Positions 9,938 through 21,981 of a stretch of 64,000 nucleotides of DNA are shown piece after piece (the stretch's first letter is position 1; each line of letters starts with the position of its first letter). The notes under the pieces are model-generated. The model was not told where the DNA came from. It did no database searches and saw nothing but the letters and a program-made list of their open reading frames with translations. The DNA lies in NCBI GenBank assembly GCA_033557465.1, contig CM066033.1, forward strand, positions 711,685,637 to 711,749,636, in the 5' to 3' direction. The position numbers were made by a program, and so were the translations under genes. This DNA is from Ichthyophis bannanicus (taxonomy: Eukaryota > Chordata > Amphibia > Gymnophiona > Ichthyophiidae).

Positions 9938-10172
9938 AGAACACCAGGTCCATTGATGCTGGAGTTCCAGCCTGAGGCCCTGAGAATCTTCGAGGTCTCC
10001 TCAGACTCCGTATATGACTGGGAGACTGAGGACAGCGAATCCCAAGATATCCGGCTCCTCTGGGACGTGCCCTCAGACCCTTCCCCGGAGACCCAGCACT
10101 GGTCCCTACCCGAGGACCTGTTCTTCCAGGACTTGTGAGGGAATGGTCAAGGCTCAACTTTCACTGCCAAGT
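9938..10172 (+). pseudogene. DIRS-C1 gag, middle piece
   Basis: Reads SSDSVYDWETEDSESQDI and SPETQHWSLPEDLFFQDL, matching the acidic WETEDDESPD and PPEDTRFSEF part of DIRS-B gag. A TGA follows, and the next codons recover VREMVKAQ only after a frame change. The piece stops at the insertion point of the full-length CR1; CAAGT at 10168-10172 recurs at 14757-14761. Confidence 0.7.
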
Positions 10173-10354
10173 TAAGAACATAAGAACATAAGAACATAAG
10201 AAATGCCATACTGGGTCAGACCGAGGTCCATCAAGCCCAGTATCCTGTTTCCAACAGTGGCCAATCTAGGTCATACGTACCTAGCAGTTTCCCCAAAAGA
10301 CACAGGTTCTGCAGTGCTTGTACTAGGCCAAGCATTGATATCCTGGGTCCCTTT

Positions 10355-13324
10355 TTAATAGTGGTTTATGGACCTTTCCTCCAGGAACTTGTCCAAACCT
10401 TTTTTAAACCCAGCTATACTAACAGCCCTTACTACATCCTCCGGTAACAGATTCCAGAGTTTGATTACACGTTGAGTGAAAAAATATTTTCTCCTATTTG
10501 TCTTAAATAGTTTACCCTGTAGCTTCATTACATGTCCCCTAGTCCTTCTATATTCTGATAGCGTAAACAATTGATCCACGTTTATCCGTTCCACTCCATT
10601 CATTAATTTATACACCTCTATCATATCTCCCCTCAGCCGTCTCTTTTCTAGGTTAAAGAGCCCTAACCTTTTTAGCCTCTCTTCATAGGAGTAGCCTTCC
10701 ATCCCCTTCACTAATTTGGTGGCTCTTCTCTGTACTTTTTCTAATAACTCTATGTCCTTTTTAAGATACGGTGACCAGAATTGCACACAATATTCGAGGT
10801 GCGGTCGTACCATGGAGCGATACAGAGGCATTATAATATCCTTTGTTTTATTCTCCATCCCTTTCCTTATGATACCTAGCATTCTATTTGCTTTCTTGGC
10901 CGCCGCTGCACACTGGGCGGAGGGTTTTAACATGTTATCCACGATGACTCCTAAATCTTTTTCCTGGGTGGTGGTTTCTAATGTGGAGCCTTGCATCGTG
11001 TAACTATAGTGTGGGTTGTTCTTTCCTAGTTGCCTAACTTTGCACTTGTCCACATTAAATTTCATCTGCCATTTGGATGCCCAGTCTTCCAATTTATCCA
11101 GATCCTCCTGCAGTTTTCCACAATCCTCTTGGGTTTTAACAACTTTAAACAGTTTTGTGTCATCTGCAAATTTGATAACCTCACTAGTTATTCCCTTTTC
11201 CAGGTCATTTATGAATATGTCAAAAAGTAGCGGACCCAGTACAGATCCCTGGGGTACTCCACTATTCACCTTTTTCCATTGGGAATATTGGCCATTTAGC
11301 CCTACCCTCTGCTTTCTATCTTTTAACCAGTTCCCGATCCACAATAGTACACTGCCTCCTATCCCATGACTTTTTAGCTTCGCCAAAAGTCTCTGATGGG
11401 GGACCTTGTCAAAAGCTTTCTGAAAGTCCAGATACACTATATCAACCGACTCACCTTTGTCTACCTGTTTATGCACACCTTCAAAAAAACAGATCAGATT
11501 AGTAAGACAAGATCTTCCTTGTCTAAAGCCATGTTGGCTGTCTCCCATTAGGCCATGACTATCTACATGCTGTGTAATTTTGTTCTTTATGATGGTTTCT
11601 ACCATTTTCCCTGGTACTGACGTTAGGCTCACCGGTCTGTAATTTCCCGGGTCACCCCTGGAACCCTTTTTAAAAATTGGTGTTACGTTGGCGACCCTCC
11701 AATCTTCAGGTATTACAGATGATTTTAATGAAAGTTCACAGATTACCAATAACAGGTCTGCAATCTCATATTTCAGTTCTTTCAACACTCTGGGATGTAT
11801 ACCATCCGGTCCAGGTGATTTGCTACTATTCAGTTTATCAAATAGTTGTAATATATCTTCCCGGTGTAGCGATATTTCTCTCAATTCCTCTGCAGTATCA
11901 CCTTTAAATACCACTTCAGTCTTGGGTAACATCCCTACATCTTCCTCAGTAAAGACCGAAGCAAAGAATTCATTCAGTCTCTCTGCTATAGCCTTGTCTC
12001 CTCTTACTGCCCCTTTTACCCCTCTATCATCTAATGGTCCAATTGACTCTCTCACAGGCCTTTTGCTACGAATGTACTTGAAAAAGTCTTTATTTCGTGT
12101 TTTTGCTTCCGTAGCAAGTTTCTTCTCAAATTCACGCTTTGCCTGCCTTATCAATGCTTTGCATTTAACTTGCCAGTGCTTGTGCTCTTTCCAGTTTTCA
12201 TCATTTGGCTCTTTTTTCCATTTCCTGAAGGTTGCTCTTTTGGCAGCAACAGCCTCTCTGACCTCACCTTTAAACCATGCTGGCAGTTTTTTGGACTTTC
12301 TTCCACTTTTCTTAATGCGTGGAATACAGCTGGTCTGGGCTTCGAGGATAGTATTTTTAAATAACACCCAAGCTTGCTGTAAGTCTTTAACCTTTGGAAC
12401 CGCTCCTTTTAGTTTTTTCCGAACTATATTCCTCATTCTATCATAGTCTCCCTTTTGAAAGTTAAAAGGTAGTACTGTGGATTCCTTTACTATCTGTCCT
12501 CCACTGATTAAATCAAATATGATCATACTATGATCACTATTGCCAAGTGGTCCCAACACCCTTATTTCTTGCACCAGATCTGGCGTTCCACTAAGGACTA
12601 GGTCCAGTATGGCTTCCCCTCTGGTCGGTTCATGAATCAGCTGCTCCAAGAAGCAGTCATTTATTTCATCTAGAAACTTTATCTCTTTAGCTTGTCCTGC
12701 TGTGAGACTGTCCCAGTCGATACCGCGGTAATTGAAATCACCCATTATTACTACTCTGTTGTGGCTTTTGTTAGCTTCCTTGATTTCTTTGAGCATTTCA
12801 TCATCCATTTGTTCATTCTGGCCAGGTGGTCGATAGTATACTCCCACTGCCATCACCTTCCCCTTCATAAATGAAATTTCAATCCATAGAGATTCTACAG
12901 CAAATTTTGTTCCCTGCAAAACTTTAATCCTTTCTGACTCAATGCCCTCTCTAACATAGAGCGCAACCCCTCCACCAATTTGTTCAGCTCTATCATTACG
13001 ATATAGTTTGTATCCAGGTATCACAGTGTCCCACTGGTTATCCTCCTTCCACCATGTCTCTGAGAGTGCAATCATATCTAACCTCTCATTTAGTGCTATA
13101 TATTCTAATTCTCCCATCTTATTGTTTAGACTTCTAGCATTGGCATACAAGCATTTTAGAGACTGTATTTTATTAATATTAATCTGGCTATTGGTAGGCA
13201 TGGGTAATTGGGAATCCTTATGCTCTGTCTGCTCCTTACTCAAGGGCATTTGGGCTACTATACTCCCTTTTGGAACCTCACTGCTTTTGGTAGTATCCTT
13301 CAAGGATACCTTTGTCCGAACCAT
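10355..13324 (-). CDS. CR1 ORF2: endonuclease-reverse transcriptase
   Basis: A 989-aa open frame. After about 50 residues comes an APE-type endonuclease: [46 protein letters not shown] and [11 protein letters not shown] carry the usual catalytic positions. A linker follows, then reverse transcriptase with [74 protein letters not shown] and the active site FADDTKL. The C-terminal part has [14 protein letters not shown] and ends at [10 protein letters not shown]. The enzyme nicks target DNA and primes reverse transcription there. Length and motifs agree with complete vertebrate CR1 ORF2. It starts 35 bp after the ORF1 stop, so translation probably depends on re-initiation or leaky scanning. Confidence 0.95.
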   Translation of the reverse strand: MVRTKVSLKDTTKSSEVPKGSIVAQMPLSKEQTEHKDSQLPMPTNSQININKIQSLKCLYANARSLNNKMGELEYIALNERLDMIALSETWWKEDNQWDTVIPGYKLYRNDRAEQIGGGVALYVREGIESERIKVLQGTKFAVESLWIEISFMKGKVMAVGVYYRPPGQNEQMDDEMLKEIKEANKSHNRVVIMGDFNYRGIDWDSLTAGQAKEIKFLDEINDCFLEQLIHEPTRGEAILDLVLSGTPDLVQEIRVLGPLGNSDHSMIIFDLISGGQIVKESTVLPFNFQKGDYDRMRNIVRKKLKGAVPKVKDLQQAWVLFKNTILEAQTSCIPRIKKSGRKSKKLPAWFKGEVREAVAAKRATFRKWKKEPNDENWKEHKHWQVKCKALIRQAKREFEKKLATEAKTRNKDFFKYIRSKRPVRESIGPLDDRGVKGAVRGDKAIAERLNEFFASVFTEEDVGMLPKTEVVFKGDTAEELREISLHREDILQLFDKLNSSKSPGPDGIHPRVLKELKYEIADLLLVICELSLKSSVIPEDWRVANVTPIFKKGSRGDPGNYRPVSLTSVPGKMVETIIKNKITQHVDSHGLMGDSQHGFRQGRSCLTNLICFFEGVHKQVDKGESVDIVYLDFQKAFDKVPHQRLLAKLKSHGIGGSVLLWIGNWLKDRKQRVGLNGQYSQWKKVNSGVPQGSVLGPLLFDIFINDLEKGITSEVIKFADDTKLFKVVKTQEDCGKLQEDLDKLEDWASKWQMKFNVDKCKVRQLGKNNPHYSYTMQGSTLETTTQEKDLGVIVDNMLKPSAQCAAAAKKANRMLGIIRKGMENKTKDIIMPLYRSMVRPHLEYCVQFWSPYLKKDIELLEKVQRRATKLVKGMEGYSYEERLKRLGLFNLEKRRLRGDMIEVYKLMNGVERINVDQLFTLSEYRRTRGHVMKLQGKLFKTNRRKYFFTQRVIKLWNLLPEDVVRAVSIAGFKKGLDKFLEERSINHY

Positions 13325-13359
13325 GCGCTCCTGGGTGACTGTCGGCTTTCCCCTATTTT

Positions 13360-14280
13360 CTAGTTTAAAAGCTTCTCTATCTCTTTTTTAAAGGTTAATG
13401 CCAGCAGTCTGGTCCCATCCTGATTAAGGTGAAGCCCATCCCTTCGGAAGAGCCCCCCCTTTCCCCAGAATGTTCCCCAGTTCCTAACAAATCCAAAACC
13501 CTCATCTTTGCACCATTGTCTCATCCACGCATTGAGACTCCGGAGCTCTGCCTGTCTTTTGGGTCCTGCACGTGGAACAGGAAGCATTTCGGAGAACGCT
13601 ATCCTGGAAGTTCTGGATTTCAACTTCCTACCTAAAAGCTTAAATTTAGCCTCCAGAACTTCCCTACCACATTTTCCTATGTCATTGGTACCAACATGTA
13701 CCAAGACAGCAGACTCCCCCCCAGCACTATCTATGATCCTATCTAGGCGGTGCGTGAGATCTGCTACCTTCGCACCAGGCAGGCATGTTACCAGGCGATC
13801 CTCACGTCCACCAGCCACCCAGCTATCTACATTCCTAATGATTGAATCACCAACTATAACAGCTGTCCTGACCCTCCCCTCATGGGGACATGGCCCTGGA
13901 GAAACGTCCTCGGTGCGAGAGGGTTTTACATCACCTGGAGGACAGGTCCTAGTTACAGGATCACTTCCTGCCACACCAGGGTGATGCTCTCCTGTCACGT
14001 GACCTCTCTCCTCCATGGCAACAGGGATGCTGCCAGACTGGAGGTGGGACTTCAGGACTATATCCCTGTAGGTCTCGTCCATGTACTTCTCTGTCTTTCT
14101 TATGTCTTCCAGGTCTGCTACTCTAGCCTCTAGAGAACGGACTCGTTCCCTGAGAGCAAAGAGCTCCCTGCACTTAGTGCATATGTAGGACCTCTCACCA
14201 ACTGGGAGAAAATCATACATGTGACACTCAATGCAAAAGACTGGAGAACCCCCATCTCGTTGCTGGACCTCTGTCTGCAT
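13360..14280 (-). CDS. CR1 ORF1: zinc-finger, coiled-coil and SGNH-esterase protein
   Basis: A 306-aa open frame. The N-terminus has paired cysteines ([10 protein letters not shown]...YICTKCREL) that could form a zinc-binding finger, followed by a short coiled coil ([19 protein letters not shown]). The second half is an SGNH/GDSL-type hydrolase: [15 protein letters not shown] holds the nucleophile Ser, [14 protein letters not shown] the Asn block, and [15 protein letters not shown] the Asp-x-x-His pair. CR1 and related LINEs are known to carry such an esterase in ORF1; its role in retrotransposition is not settled. All catalytic positions are present. Confidence 0.93.
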   Translation of the reverse strand: MQTEVQQRDGGSPVFCIECHMYDFLPVGERSYICTKCRELFALRERVRSLEARVADLEDIRKTEKYMDETYRDIVLKSHLQSGSIPVAMEERGHVTGEHHPGVAGSDPVTRTCPPGDVKPSRTEDVSPGPCPHEGRVRTAVIVGDSIIRNVDSWVAGGREDRLVTCLPGAKVADLTHRLDRIIDSAGGESAVLVHVGTNDIGKCGREVLEAKFKLLGRKLKSRTSRIAFSEMLPVPRAGPKRQAELRSLNAWMRQWCKDEGFGFVRNWGTFWGKGGLFRRDGLHLNQDGTRLLALTFKKEIEKLLN

Positions 14281-14756
14281 CTTAGTTTAAAGCTTGTGTT
14301 TAGGTCTTTTAAATTCGGTATATAATAAGGATTGGTGTAGATGCTTATACTAATAAAAGTGTATCTAATACCCCTAATACACCCTGTGTACCTGAAGCTT
14401 AATTAATCTCAGGTCCTCTGTGTATGACTGATTTGGATTAAGAGCTGCACCTGAGAGCAGCCCCTTTCCTCTAAGATGTGCAAGTACCTATAAAACTACA
14501 ATTACCCCAGGGGTGGGTGGGTGCTGGGGAGGGAGGGAGGGAGATAAGTCCTATTAAAGAGGGCAGTTACAAGGTACCTTGTCCTGAACCCTCAGCAGGG
14601 GAATGGGGGTACCACACAAAGCCCAGTTAGTTGAGAGAGGCAAGGTAAGTACAGCTGAGAAGGCTGAACTAGCACACCACTAAGACAAACAATAAATAAT
14701 TAAACAAACAAACAGTTAGACAAACAGTAAATAATTAAATAAACAGCTAGAACTCA
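14281..14756 (-). promoter_or_regulatory. CR1 5' untranslated region
   Basis: Region upstream of ORF1 on the minus strand. It holds no ORF and includes a purine/pyrimidine-biased stretch near 14521-14552 and an AAATAATT-rich part near 14690-14750. A LINE promoter is expected here by analogy with other full-length CR1 copies; no specific site can be named. Confidence 0.6.
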
Positions 14757-17033
14757 CAAGTAGGAGCTTCGGGCGGAGGACCTCTAGATCCTCTAGTATG
14801 AGGCTCTCTCCTCCCCCCCCCCCCCCCCACCCAAAGAGGCACTCACAGTGCTGGTTCCCCTTATCTTGGAGCTGCTGCTCTTTCGAATGTGGGAACCCCC
14901 GGCCTCAGACCCCATCATGATCAGGGCTGGACTTGATATATTGGATCCGCCAGAGCCCTGGCTTCCAGAAAGCTCAACTACCCCATAACTCCATGGTGGT
15001 GAAGTCAGCCATGCGGAGGCTTGAGAACCAGAAAACACACCTCCTTAGGGCCCACGAGTAGGGAGGCCCGCGCTATGGATGCCCTGGGCAGGAAATGCTT
15101 CCAGGGCTTGATGCTCAGCAGCTGGATCCAGGCCTACCAGCTGAACATGGGCATGTGCTTGCAGGATACAGTGAAGGAGCTTGCTGGGTTCGCAGCTGCT
15201 CTCTCTGAGGAAGCTCTTCAGCAGTTCTGGACCCTGGTCTCCACGGTCAGGGAGTGTGCCAAGTTTGACTCGAGTGGCCTGTGACTGCTTTGAGTCGGTG
15301 GCTAGAGTAGCCGCAGTGGGCGCTAGTGCCCACTGCCATGCCTGGCTGCAGTTTTCCAACCTGGAGCAGTGAGTACATTATAAGTTGGTCATTGTCCCTT
15401 GCCGGGGAGAGAACCTCTTCGGCAAGCCCATGACAGAAAAGGCCTCTGAGCTGGAGTCCGAGTTCATGTCCAAGATCAGGCTTGCCAAGAAGACCACTGA
15501 CCCTTCCCGATGAAAGGCTTCGGGCAAAAAGTCCTTCTAGTTGAAAAAGAAGGTGGCTTATGGAAACTACCCTCAGAACTCTGCCTTCTCAGCTCCCCAA
15601 CAGGGCCAGCAGGCCAAGGAACAAGGGTATGGCCCTTGTAAGCCTAAGGCCCCCAAGCCCCAGCCTGCACTTCAGGCGCAACCTAGGTCGGGGGTGGTTT
15701 GACTCCTGGGGCATTGCCTCTCTTCCCCCAGGAGGCCTGCCCCGCAGCAAACTGGGGGGCGTCTGGGGTTTTTTGCCGACCGCTGGCCCCCATCACCACA
15801 GACAAGTGGGCTTTGCAGTTGGTGAGGGAAGGGTATCTCCTCCGCCATAGACACCACCACCATTCTTTCCAGGAGAGCTCCTGATGCATCCCCTTCACTA
15901 GGAGCTGCTTCAGTAGGATCTTGCAAACCTCATGACAGACAGGGCGGTAGAACATGTCACCCCTCAAACTCAGAGGCAAAGGGTTCTACTCCCGCTACTT
16001 CCTAGTGCCGTAAAGGACCGGAGGCTTTTGACCTATCCTAGACCTGCGAGACCTCAACAGGTTCCTGGTTAGGGAGAAATTAAAGATGCTCTCTCTTGGA
16101 ACATAGCTGCCATACCTCTGGCAAGGAGACTGGCTGTTCTCCTTGGATCTAAAGGATGCCTACACGCACATCCTTAATCACCTCCTTCACAGGCAGTATC
16201 TCCGCTTCATGGTGGGAGGCTGCCACTATCGATACAGGGTTCCCCCCTTCGGTCTGGCCTCCACCCTGAGGGTCTTCACCAAGTGCTTGGCAGTGATCGT
16301 CACCTTCTTGCATTTCCAGTGAGTATTCATCTTTCCGTATCTGGACAGTGGGCTTATAAAGAGTGGCACTGCTGCAGAAGCCCATCAGGCGACGGCCTGC
16401 ACCATCCTCATTCTGGAACGTCTGGGGTTCATCATAAACTACCCAAAGTCCCATCTCCAGCCAATGCAATGCCTGGAGTTCATAGGGGCAATGCTGGACA
16501 CTGTCCAGGCCAAGGCTTTCTTTCCTCCAGACAGGGCCCAGCGCCTCCAGGTGCTCGCAGGACACTTCCAGGGTCAACCCTCGGTGTCTGCCCGCCTCAT
16601 GTTTTGCCTTCTGGGCCACATGACGTCCACGGTGCATATAACCCTGGGTGCCCACCTGTGCATTCGGCTGGCTCACGGGCTCTCAGCTCCCAGTGATCAT
16701 GGGCATTGTGGTACCTATGTGACAGAGTGGTTGTGAGCCACTCTCTGGCCGACTCCCTTGACTGGTGGTGGCAGCTCCAGCACCTTCAGGTCGGAATGCC
16801 CTTCCAGGCCCCTGCCGCTCAGAGGATCATCACCATGGATGCCTCCCAACTGGGCTAGGGAGCCCATTGCGACAATCTCCATACGCAGGGCAGCTGGTCA
16901 CAGGAGGGAGAGTCTCCAGCAGATCAACCTCCTGGAGCTCTGAGCGATAGCACTCGCTCTTCAGACTTTCCATCACCACCTTCAAAATCAAGTGGTCCTG
17001 ATCCAGACTGACAACCAGGTGGCAATGTTTTAC
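14757..17033 (+). pseudogene. DIRS-C1 gag C-terminus, reverse transcriptase and RNase H start
   Basis: Gag resumes with RAEDL-ILQYEA, then a C-run of about 18 bases at 14812-14830, then LLFRMWEPP and TSREARAMDALGRKCFQGLML. Reverse transcriptase follows: motifs equivalent to FYSRYFLVP, LDLRDLNRFL, SLDLKDAYTH and RYRVPPFGLAS are readable across three frames, and the catalytic YLDD is degraded (ATCTGGACAG at 16339). RNase H begins and breaks off after QTDNQVAMFY at 17033, where an L2 element was inserted. At least ten frameshifts or stops make it a pseudogene. Confidence 0.8.
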
Positions 17034-18712
17034 ATTTATTTATTTAATAGTATTTATATACTGCCTTTCCCTTAAATCAGTGGTTCTCAAACCCAGTCCT
17101 GGGGGCCCACCAGCCAGTCGGGTTTTCCAGATATCCACAATGAATATGCATGAGAGGGATTTGCATATAGTGGAAGTAGAAGGCATTCAAATCTCTCATA
17201 TGCATATTCATTGTGGATGTCCTGAAAACCTGACTGGCTGGTGGGCCCCCAGGACTGGGTTTGAGAACCACTGCCTTAAATCAAGGTGGTTTACATTGAA
17301 CTCCAACTGTTTACATTGTAGCAAGGTGTTTACATTCAACTCGATAACTTGCATACATTATAGCAATGTAGATAGTGTGGGTTGCACAACATGCAGGAAG
17401 TTTCACAGTTAATCTTAACAGAACATTTTCATAACTTATTTACAAGCGTAGCTTATTTACAATTTGGGGTCATGTTCGTGTTGTATCATTCGTTATTCAT
17501 TGCCCGGTGCCAGAGTGGATGGAGAGTATGAGTTATTCTATGTGATACTGCCAAAGTGTTCAATAAACAGGAATGTCTTCAGTTTTTTCCTGAAGTCCTT
17601 TATATCTCTCGTATTTGTTATCCTCCAGGAGGGAGTTCTATAAGCTCAGTGCATAAAGTAAGAAAGCCCTGTAGTGTATGTAGTCTACTTAGTTTTGGAA
17701 AATTTCATTTGGAGTAACTAATGTGATTTTGCAGTTCTTGGGCGGCTTTCGGGATTTCTCTTTATCAAATATTGGAGGGACTCAGCTGATTCATTTAGTA
17801 ATATTTTGAATATATTAATTGTAGCCTTGAACCTTGTGCGACTTTTGTTCAGGCGTCAGTGTAGTTGGGCAAATGTTGGCATAATGTGTTTGTGGGGTTT
17901 TTTTGTTACTGTGAGAATGCGGGCAGCTGTGTTCTTGACCATCTGCAGAGAATGTATGGTATCCAGTATCTGCTTGTAGTGATTGTAAACCTCTCTGATG
18001 CCCTTCAGCCTGGAAATTGCATAAACATAAACATAGTTGCTGGTAGGCCTTGGTAGAGTGAGTTAAAGTAATCTAACATTGGTGTAACTATGGCTTGTAG
18101 GACCGTTCTGAAGTCATTGTGGCTCAGGAGGGGCTTTAGTTTTCAGATGATTTTCAGTTTATGGTATGCGTTCTGCATCGTTCTGTTAATATGGGTTTGT
18201 AAGTTTATGTTCTAGTCAAGGATGACCACTAGGTATTTAATTTCATTTTTGACAGCTGTTTTTCTGTTATTAAGAGGTATTGTTTGAGGATGAGTAAAGG
18301 TCTTGTTCCTTGTTATTGTGAGTGCTTCCATTTTGTTATAGTTTATTTTGGGGTTGTGGGCGTTGAGCCATCCAGAGGCATCGATTAGTCATTCCATTAT
18401 AGTTGTGTAATCTGGTATTTTGACATCAAAAGATGTGTACAGCATGATGTCATTGGCATAACTTTTGTAGTGGATGTTATATTTCTCTGTATGACTTCAT
18501 ACATTGGCTGAATGTATGGGGTAAATGGCAGGGCTGATGGTGCTGATCCCTGTGGGACACCTTGCTTTAATGTGAATGGAGAGGATGTGTCTCCCCACAT
18601 CTGATGTTCTATTGTCTGCCTGTTAATTATGATTGGAAACATTTCAGTGTGTTATTGTAGAGGCCAATCTCCTGTAGGCATCTTAGAAGTATGGTGTGTG
18701 CCACCGAGTTGA
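17034..18712 (-). mobile_element. L2-like LINE, 5'-truncated
   Basis: The insertion splits the RNase H of DIRS-C1 (QTDNQVAMFY at 17033, KQGGIGS after 18712). On the minus strand 18642-18397 reads FTLKQGVPQGSAPSAL and then a YANDIMLYTS-type active site after a frame change, followed by decayed text resembling KYLGVILD, INRTMQNAYHKL and VTPMLDYFNSLYQGLP. That order is typical of L2-clade reverse transcriptase C-termini. The 3' end at 17034-17077 and 17282-17325 closely resembles the tails of the SINEs at 31369 and 63604. A hAT MITE sits inside it. Confidence 0.75.
17078..17273. mobile_element. hAT-type MITE, 196 bp, almost a full palindrome
   Basis: Its ends are CAGTGGTTCTCAAACCCAG and the inverse, and the inverted match runs about 90 bp inward, so nearly the whole element folds on itself. 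CCTTAAAT lies directly outside both ends (17070-17077 and 17274-17281), an 8-bp target duplication as expected for hAT transposons. It has no coding capacity and was inserted into the L2 3' end. Confidence 0.9.
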
Positions 18713-19048
18713 CATCATCAAGCAGGGAGGGATAGGATCATTCCTCCTGTGCCAGGAGGCAGTGAGCCTTTGTTCCTTCGCAGGCATCAGTGGGATGCTC
18801 CTGCGGGCAATCTACCTCCTGGGCCAGGACAGCGTCTTCGCGGAGAGGCATAGCCGAGTCCTCCAACCATATGAGTGGGGGGTGGACCCCAAAGTGGCCA
18901 GCCAACTGTTCTGTGTCTAGGGACTTGCGCAGGTGGACCTCTTCGCCAGCCCAGCCATTGCCGAACTAGCCTGCTTCTGCTCCAGGCAGCCACATCGGTC
19001 ATGGGTGGCAGTAGATGCGTTCCTCATTCTGTGGACAGAGGGCCTCTT
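18713..19048 (+). pseudogene. DIRS-C1 RNase H end and methyltransferase-like start
   Basis: Reads KQGGIGSFLLCQEAVSLCSFAG, YLLGQDSVFAERHSRVLQPYEW, then VDLFASPAIAELACFCSRQPH and AVDAFLILWTEGLL. These correspond to the RNase H C-terminus and the DIDLFAS...DAFLFRW part of A1. The piece ends at GGCCTCTT where CR1 sequences were inserted; the continuation YTLPPTLL starts at 30661. Confidence 0.8.
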
Positions 19049-20476
19049 AAGAAACATAAGAACATAAGCTATGCCATACTGGGTCAGACCAAGGTCCATC
19101 AAGCCCAATATCCTGTTTCCAACAGTGGCCAATCTAGATCGTACGTACCTAGCAGTTTCCCCAAAAGACACAGGTTCCATAATGCTTATATTGCGTCAAG
19201 CATTGATATCCTGGGTCTCTTTTTAATAATGGTTTATGGACCTTTCCTCCAGGAACTTGTCCAAACCTTTTTTAAACCCAGCTACACTAACAGCCTTTAC
19301 TACATCCTCCGGTAACAAATTCCAGAGTTTGATTACACGTTGAGTGAAAAAATATTTTCTCTTATTTGTCTTAAATAGTTTACCCTATAGCTTCATTGCA
19401 TGTCTCCTAGTCTTTCTATATTCTGATAACGTAAACAATCGATCTACGTTTACCCGTTCCACTCTGTTCATTAATTTATCGACCTCTATCATATCTTCCC
19501 TCAGCTGTCTTTTTTCCAGGTTGAAGAGCCCTAACCTTTTTAGCCTCTCCTCATAGGAGTAGCCTTCCATCCCCTTCACCATTTTGGTGGCTCTTCTCTG
19601 TACCTTTTCTAATAACGCTATATCCTTTTTAAGATACAGCGACCAGAATTGCACACAATATTCAAGGTGCAGTCGCACCATGGAACGATACAGAGGCATT
19701 ATAATATCCTTTGTTTTATTTTCCATTCCTTTCCATATGATACCTAGCATTCTATTTGTTCTCTTGGTCGCCACTGCACACTGGGTGGAGGGTTTTAACA
19801 TATCTACGATGACGCCTAAATCTTTTTCTTGTGTGGTGGTTCCCAGTGTGGAACCTTGCATTGTGTAACCATAGTTTGGGTTGTTCTTTCCTAGGTGCAT
19901 AACTTTGCACTTGTCCACATTAAATTTCATCTACCATTTGGATGCCCAGTCTTCCAATTTATCAAGATCCTCTTGCAATTTTCCACAATCCTCTTGGCTT
20001 TTAACAACTTTAAATAGTTTTGTGTCATATGCATATTTGATAACCTCACTCGTTATTCCCTTTTCCAGGTCATTTATGAATATATCAAAGCAGCGGACCC
20101 AGCACAGATCCCTGGGGTACTCTACTATTCACTTTTTTCCATTGGGAAAATTGTCCATTTAGCTCTACCCTCTGCTTTCTAACTTTTAACCAGTTCCTGA
20201 TCCACAATAGTACACTGCCTCCTATCCCATGACTTTTTAGTTTTGCCAAAAGTCTCTGATGAGGGACCTTGTCAAAGGCTTTCTGAAAGTCCAGATACAC
20301 TATATCAACTGACTCACCTTTGTCTACCTGTTTATTCACACCTTCAAAAAAACATAACAGATTAGTAAGACAAGATCTTCCTTGTCTAAAGCCATGTTGG
20401 CTGTCTCCCATTAGGCCATGGCTATCTACATGCTGAATAATTTTGTTCTTTATGATGGTTTCTACCATTTTTCCAT
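19049..20476 (-). mobile_element. CR1-I copy, 5'-truncated
   Basis: Minus-strand relative of the full-length CR1 at 10173-14756, covering the 3' tail, 3' UTR and the reverse transcriptase C-terminal half. Readable parts include [37 protein letters not shown] and [15 protein letters not shown] (20495-20085), then [17 protein letters not shown] to RRHAMKL (19930-19385). The active-site region near 20040 reads ...KYAYDTKL, with the first Asp of the pair lost. Several frameshifts are present. It begins with the octamer tail at 19050-19068 and abuts a CR1-II copy at about 20477. Confidence 0.85.
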
Positions 20477-21576
20477 GGTGACAGAAAAAGATCACATGGC
20501 CTATCTAGTCTATCCTTCCATATCAACCACTACAACATTCCTCTTTTTTCCTTTAGAAATGCTTCTTTGAATTCAGATACTGTCCTCTTCTCTACCACCT
20601 CCACTGGAAGATTATTCCATGGATCCACCACTCTTCCCGTAAAGAAATATTTCCGAATATCACTCCTGAATCTATCCCCTTTCACCCTCATCTGATATCC
20701 CTTCGTAGCAGAGCTTGCTTTCAATCAAAAGAGGTGCTCCTCCTGTGCATTTATGCCACGGAGGTATTTAAACGTCTCAATCTTATCACCTCTATCCCAC
20801 CTTTTCTCTAAGGTGTACATATTAAGATCCTTAAGTCTGTTCTCATATGCTTTATAATGAAGACCACTAACCATTTTAGTAGCCACCTTCTTTACGGACT
20901 CCAGCCTTTTTATATCCTTTTGAAGGTGAGGTCTCGAGAATTGCACATAATAATCCAAATGAGGTCGCACCAAAGACTTACACAGAGGGACTATCACCTG
21001 CTTTCTTCTGCTGGCCATTCCTCTCCCTATGCACCCAAGCATCCTTCTAGCTTTTGCCATTGCCTTTTCTACCTGTTCAGCTACTTTAAGATCATCAGAC
21101 ACAACCACGCCTAGGTTCCATTCTTCTTTAGTGGACAAAAGTACTTCACCCCCTATTCTGTATTGCTCCTTTGGCTTGCTGCAGCCCAAATGTATGACCT
21201 TTCATTTTTTAACATTAAATCTCAGCTGCCAAATTCTAGACCATTCTTCAAACTTAGCTAGATCCCTCCTCATGTTATCTATACCTTTCTGGGTGTCTAC
21301 TCAATTGCAGATTTTGGTATCATCCACAAAGATCAAACCTTACCTGACAGCCCTTCTGCTATATCACTAACAAAGATGTTAAAAAAGAATCGGACCAAGG
21401 ACAGATCCCTGGGGTACACCATTGGTAATTTCCTTCTCCTCAGAGTCAGCTCCATTTACCTGTACTTTTTGTTGCTTCCCACTCAACCAGTTTCTAACCC
21501 TAGCAGTAACTTTAGGGTTCATCCCTAGGGCGCTCAGTTTGTTTTTGGTCGCCTGTGAGGAACTGTGTCAAAGGCT
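20477..21576 (-). mobile_element. CR1-II copy, 3' half
   Basis: A second CR1 subfamily on the minus strand. Readable parts are EQYRIGGEVLLSTKEEWNLGV, AKARRMLGCIGRGMASRRKQV, LVRPHLDYYVQFSRPHLQKD and LESVKKVATKMVSGL (21189-20725), then YQMRVKGDRFRSDIRKYFF and VDPWNNLPVEVVEKRTVSEF (20724-20530). This is the C-terminal part of reverse transcriptase and the ORF2 end. At 21574-21576 it is cut at GCT by DIRS-A2; the 5' half of what appears to be the same copy lies at 28456-30660. Confidence 0.8.
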
Positions 21577-21780
21577 ATCTCCAGGAACAAGCAGGAATGT
21601 AGTCTTCACATATGGGTATCGTCGGTACCGACTGAGCCTGCACGGGAACACTCCCCAGCGTCCAATTAGAAAGCTTTTGGGAGCATCCCACAGCGCCTGC
21701 GTGCTGCCTTCCCACCTTTCCCAACTGCCTCTCTCCAGTTCTTCGTTTTCTGCGGAGCCAGCAGGTCGTTGTTCCTGTCA
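21577..21780 (+). repeat. DIRS-A2 left inverted terminal repeat
   Basis: Matches the A1 and A3 left repeats, including GTCGGTACCGAC and AGAAAGCTTTTGGGAGCATCCC. It is closer to A3 than to A1 in the TCCAATTAGAAAGC block. No right partner remains. Confidence 0.85.
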
Positions 21781-21981
21781 CCGCAGAAAATTTTCCTTAT
21801 TCTCCCTCTTTTTTGTGGTCGCGTCTGCCTTCTTCAACGCTATACCAGTACCGCCGGTTCTTCTTTTCTTTCTTTTGAAAAAAAATAATAAAAAATAAAA
21901 AAAATAGATAGTGTTTTCCCTAACTTTTCTTTCCCAGGTGCACGTGCCATTTTGGGCCTTAGGCCCAAAATTTCCTCCACT

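Larger units (their letters stand above)
10173..14756 (-). mobile_element. Full-length CR1 retrotransposon with two open ORFs (CR1-I)
   Basis: A 4.58-kb minus-strand LINE with a 5' UTR of about 476 bp, ORF1, a gap of about 35 bp, ORF2, a 182-bp 3' UTR and a terminal octamer array (ATGTTCTT repeated, seen as AAGAACAT at 10174-10200). CAAGT at both edges (10168-10172 and 14757-14761) looks like a 5-bp target duplication, and joining the flanks restores the DIRS-C1 gag alignment. Neither ORF has a stop or frameshift that I can see. Length, open frames and clean edges make it the youngest-looking LINE in the window and a candidate for recent activity. Confidence 0.93.

Noticed and set aside
11688..12446. 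A 252-codon plus-strand frame
   Set aside because: It is antisense to the intact CR1 ORF2, with no domain of its own.
10355..14280. A cellular gene with esterase and endonuclease domains
   Set aside because: The two ORFs, the 3' octamer tail and the multiple truncated relatives in the window identify it as a CR1 retrotransposon.
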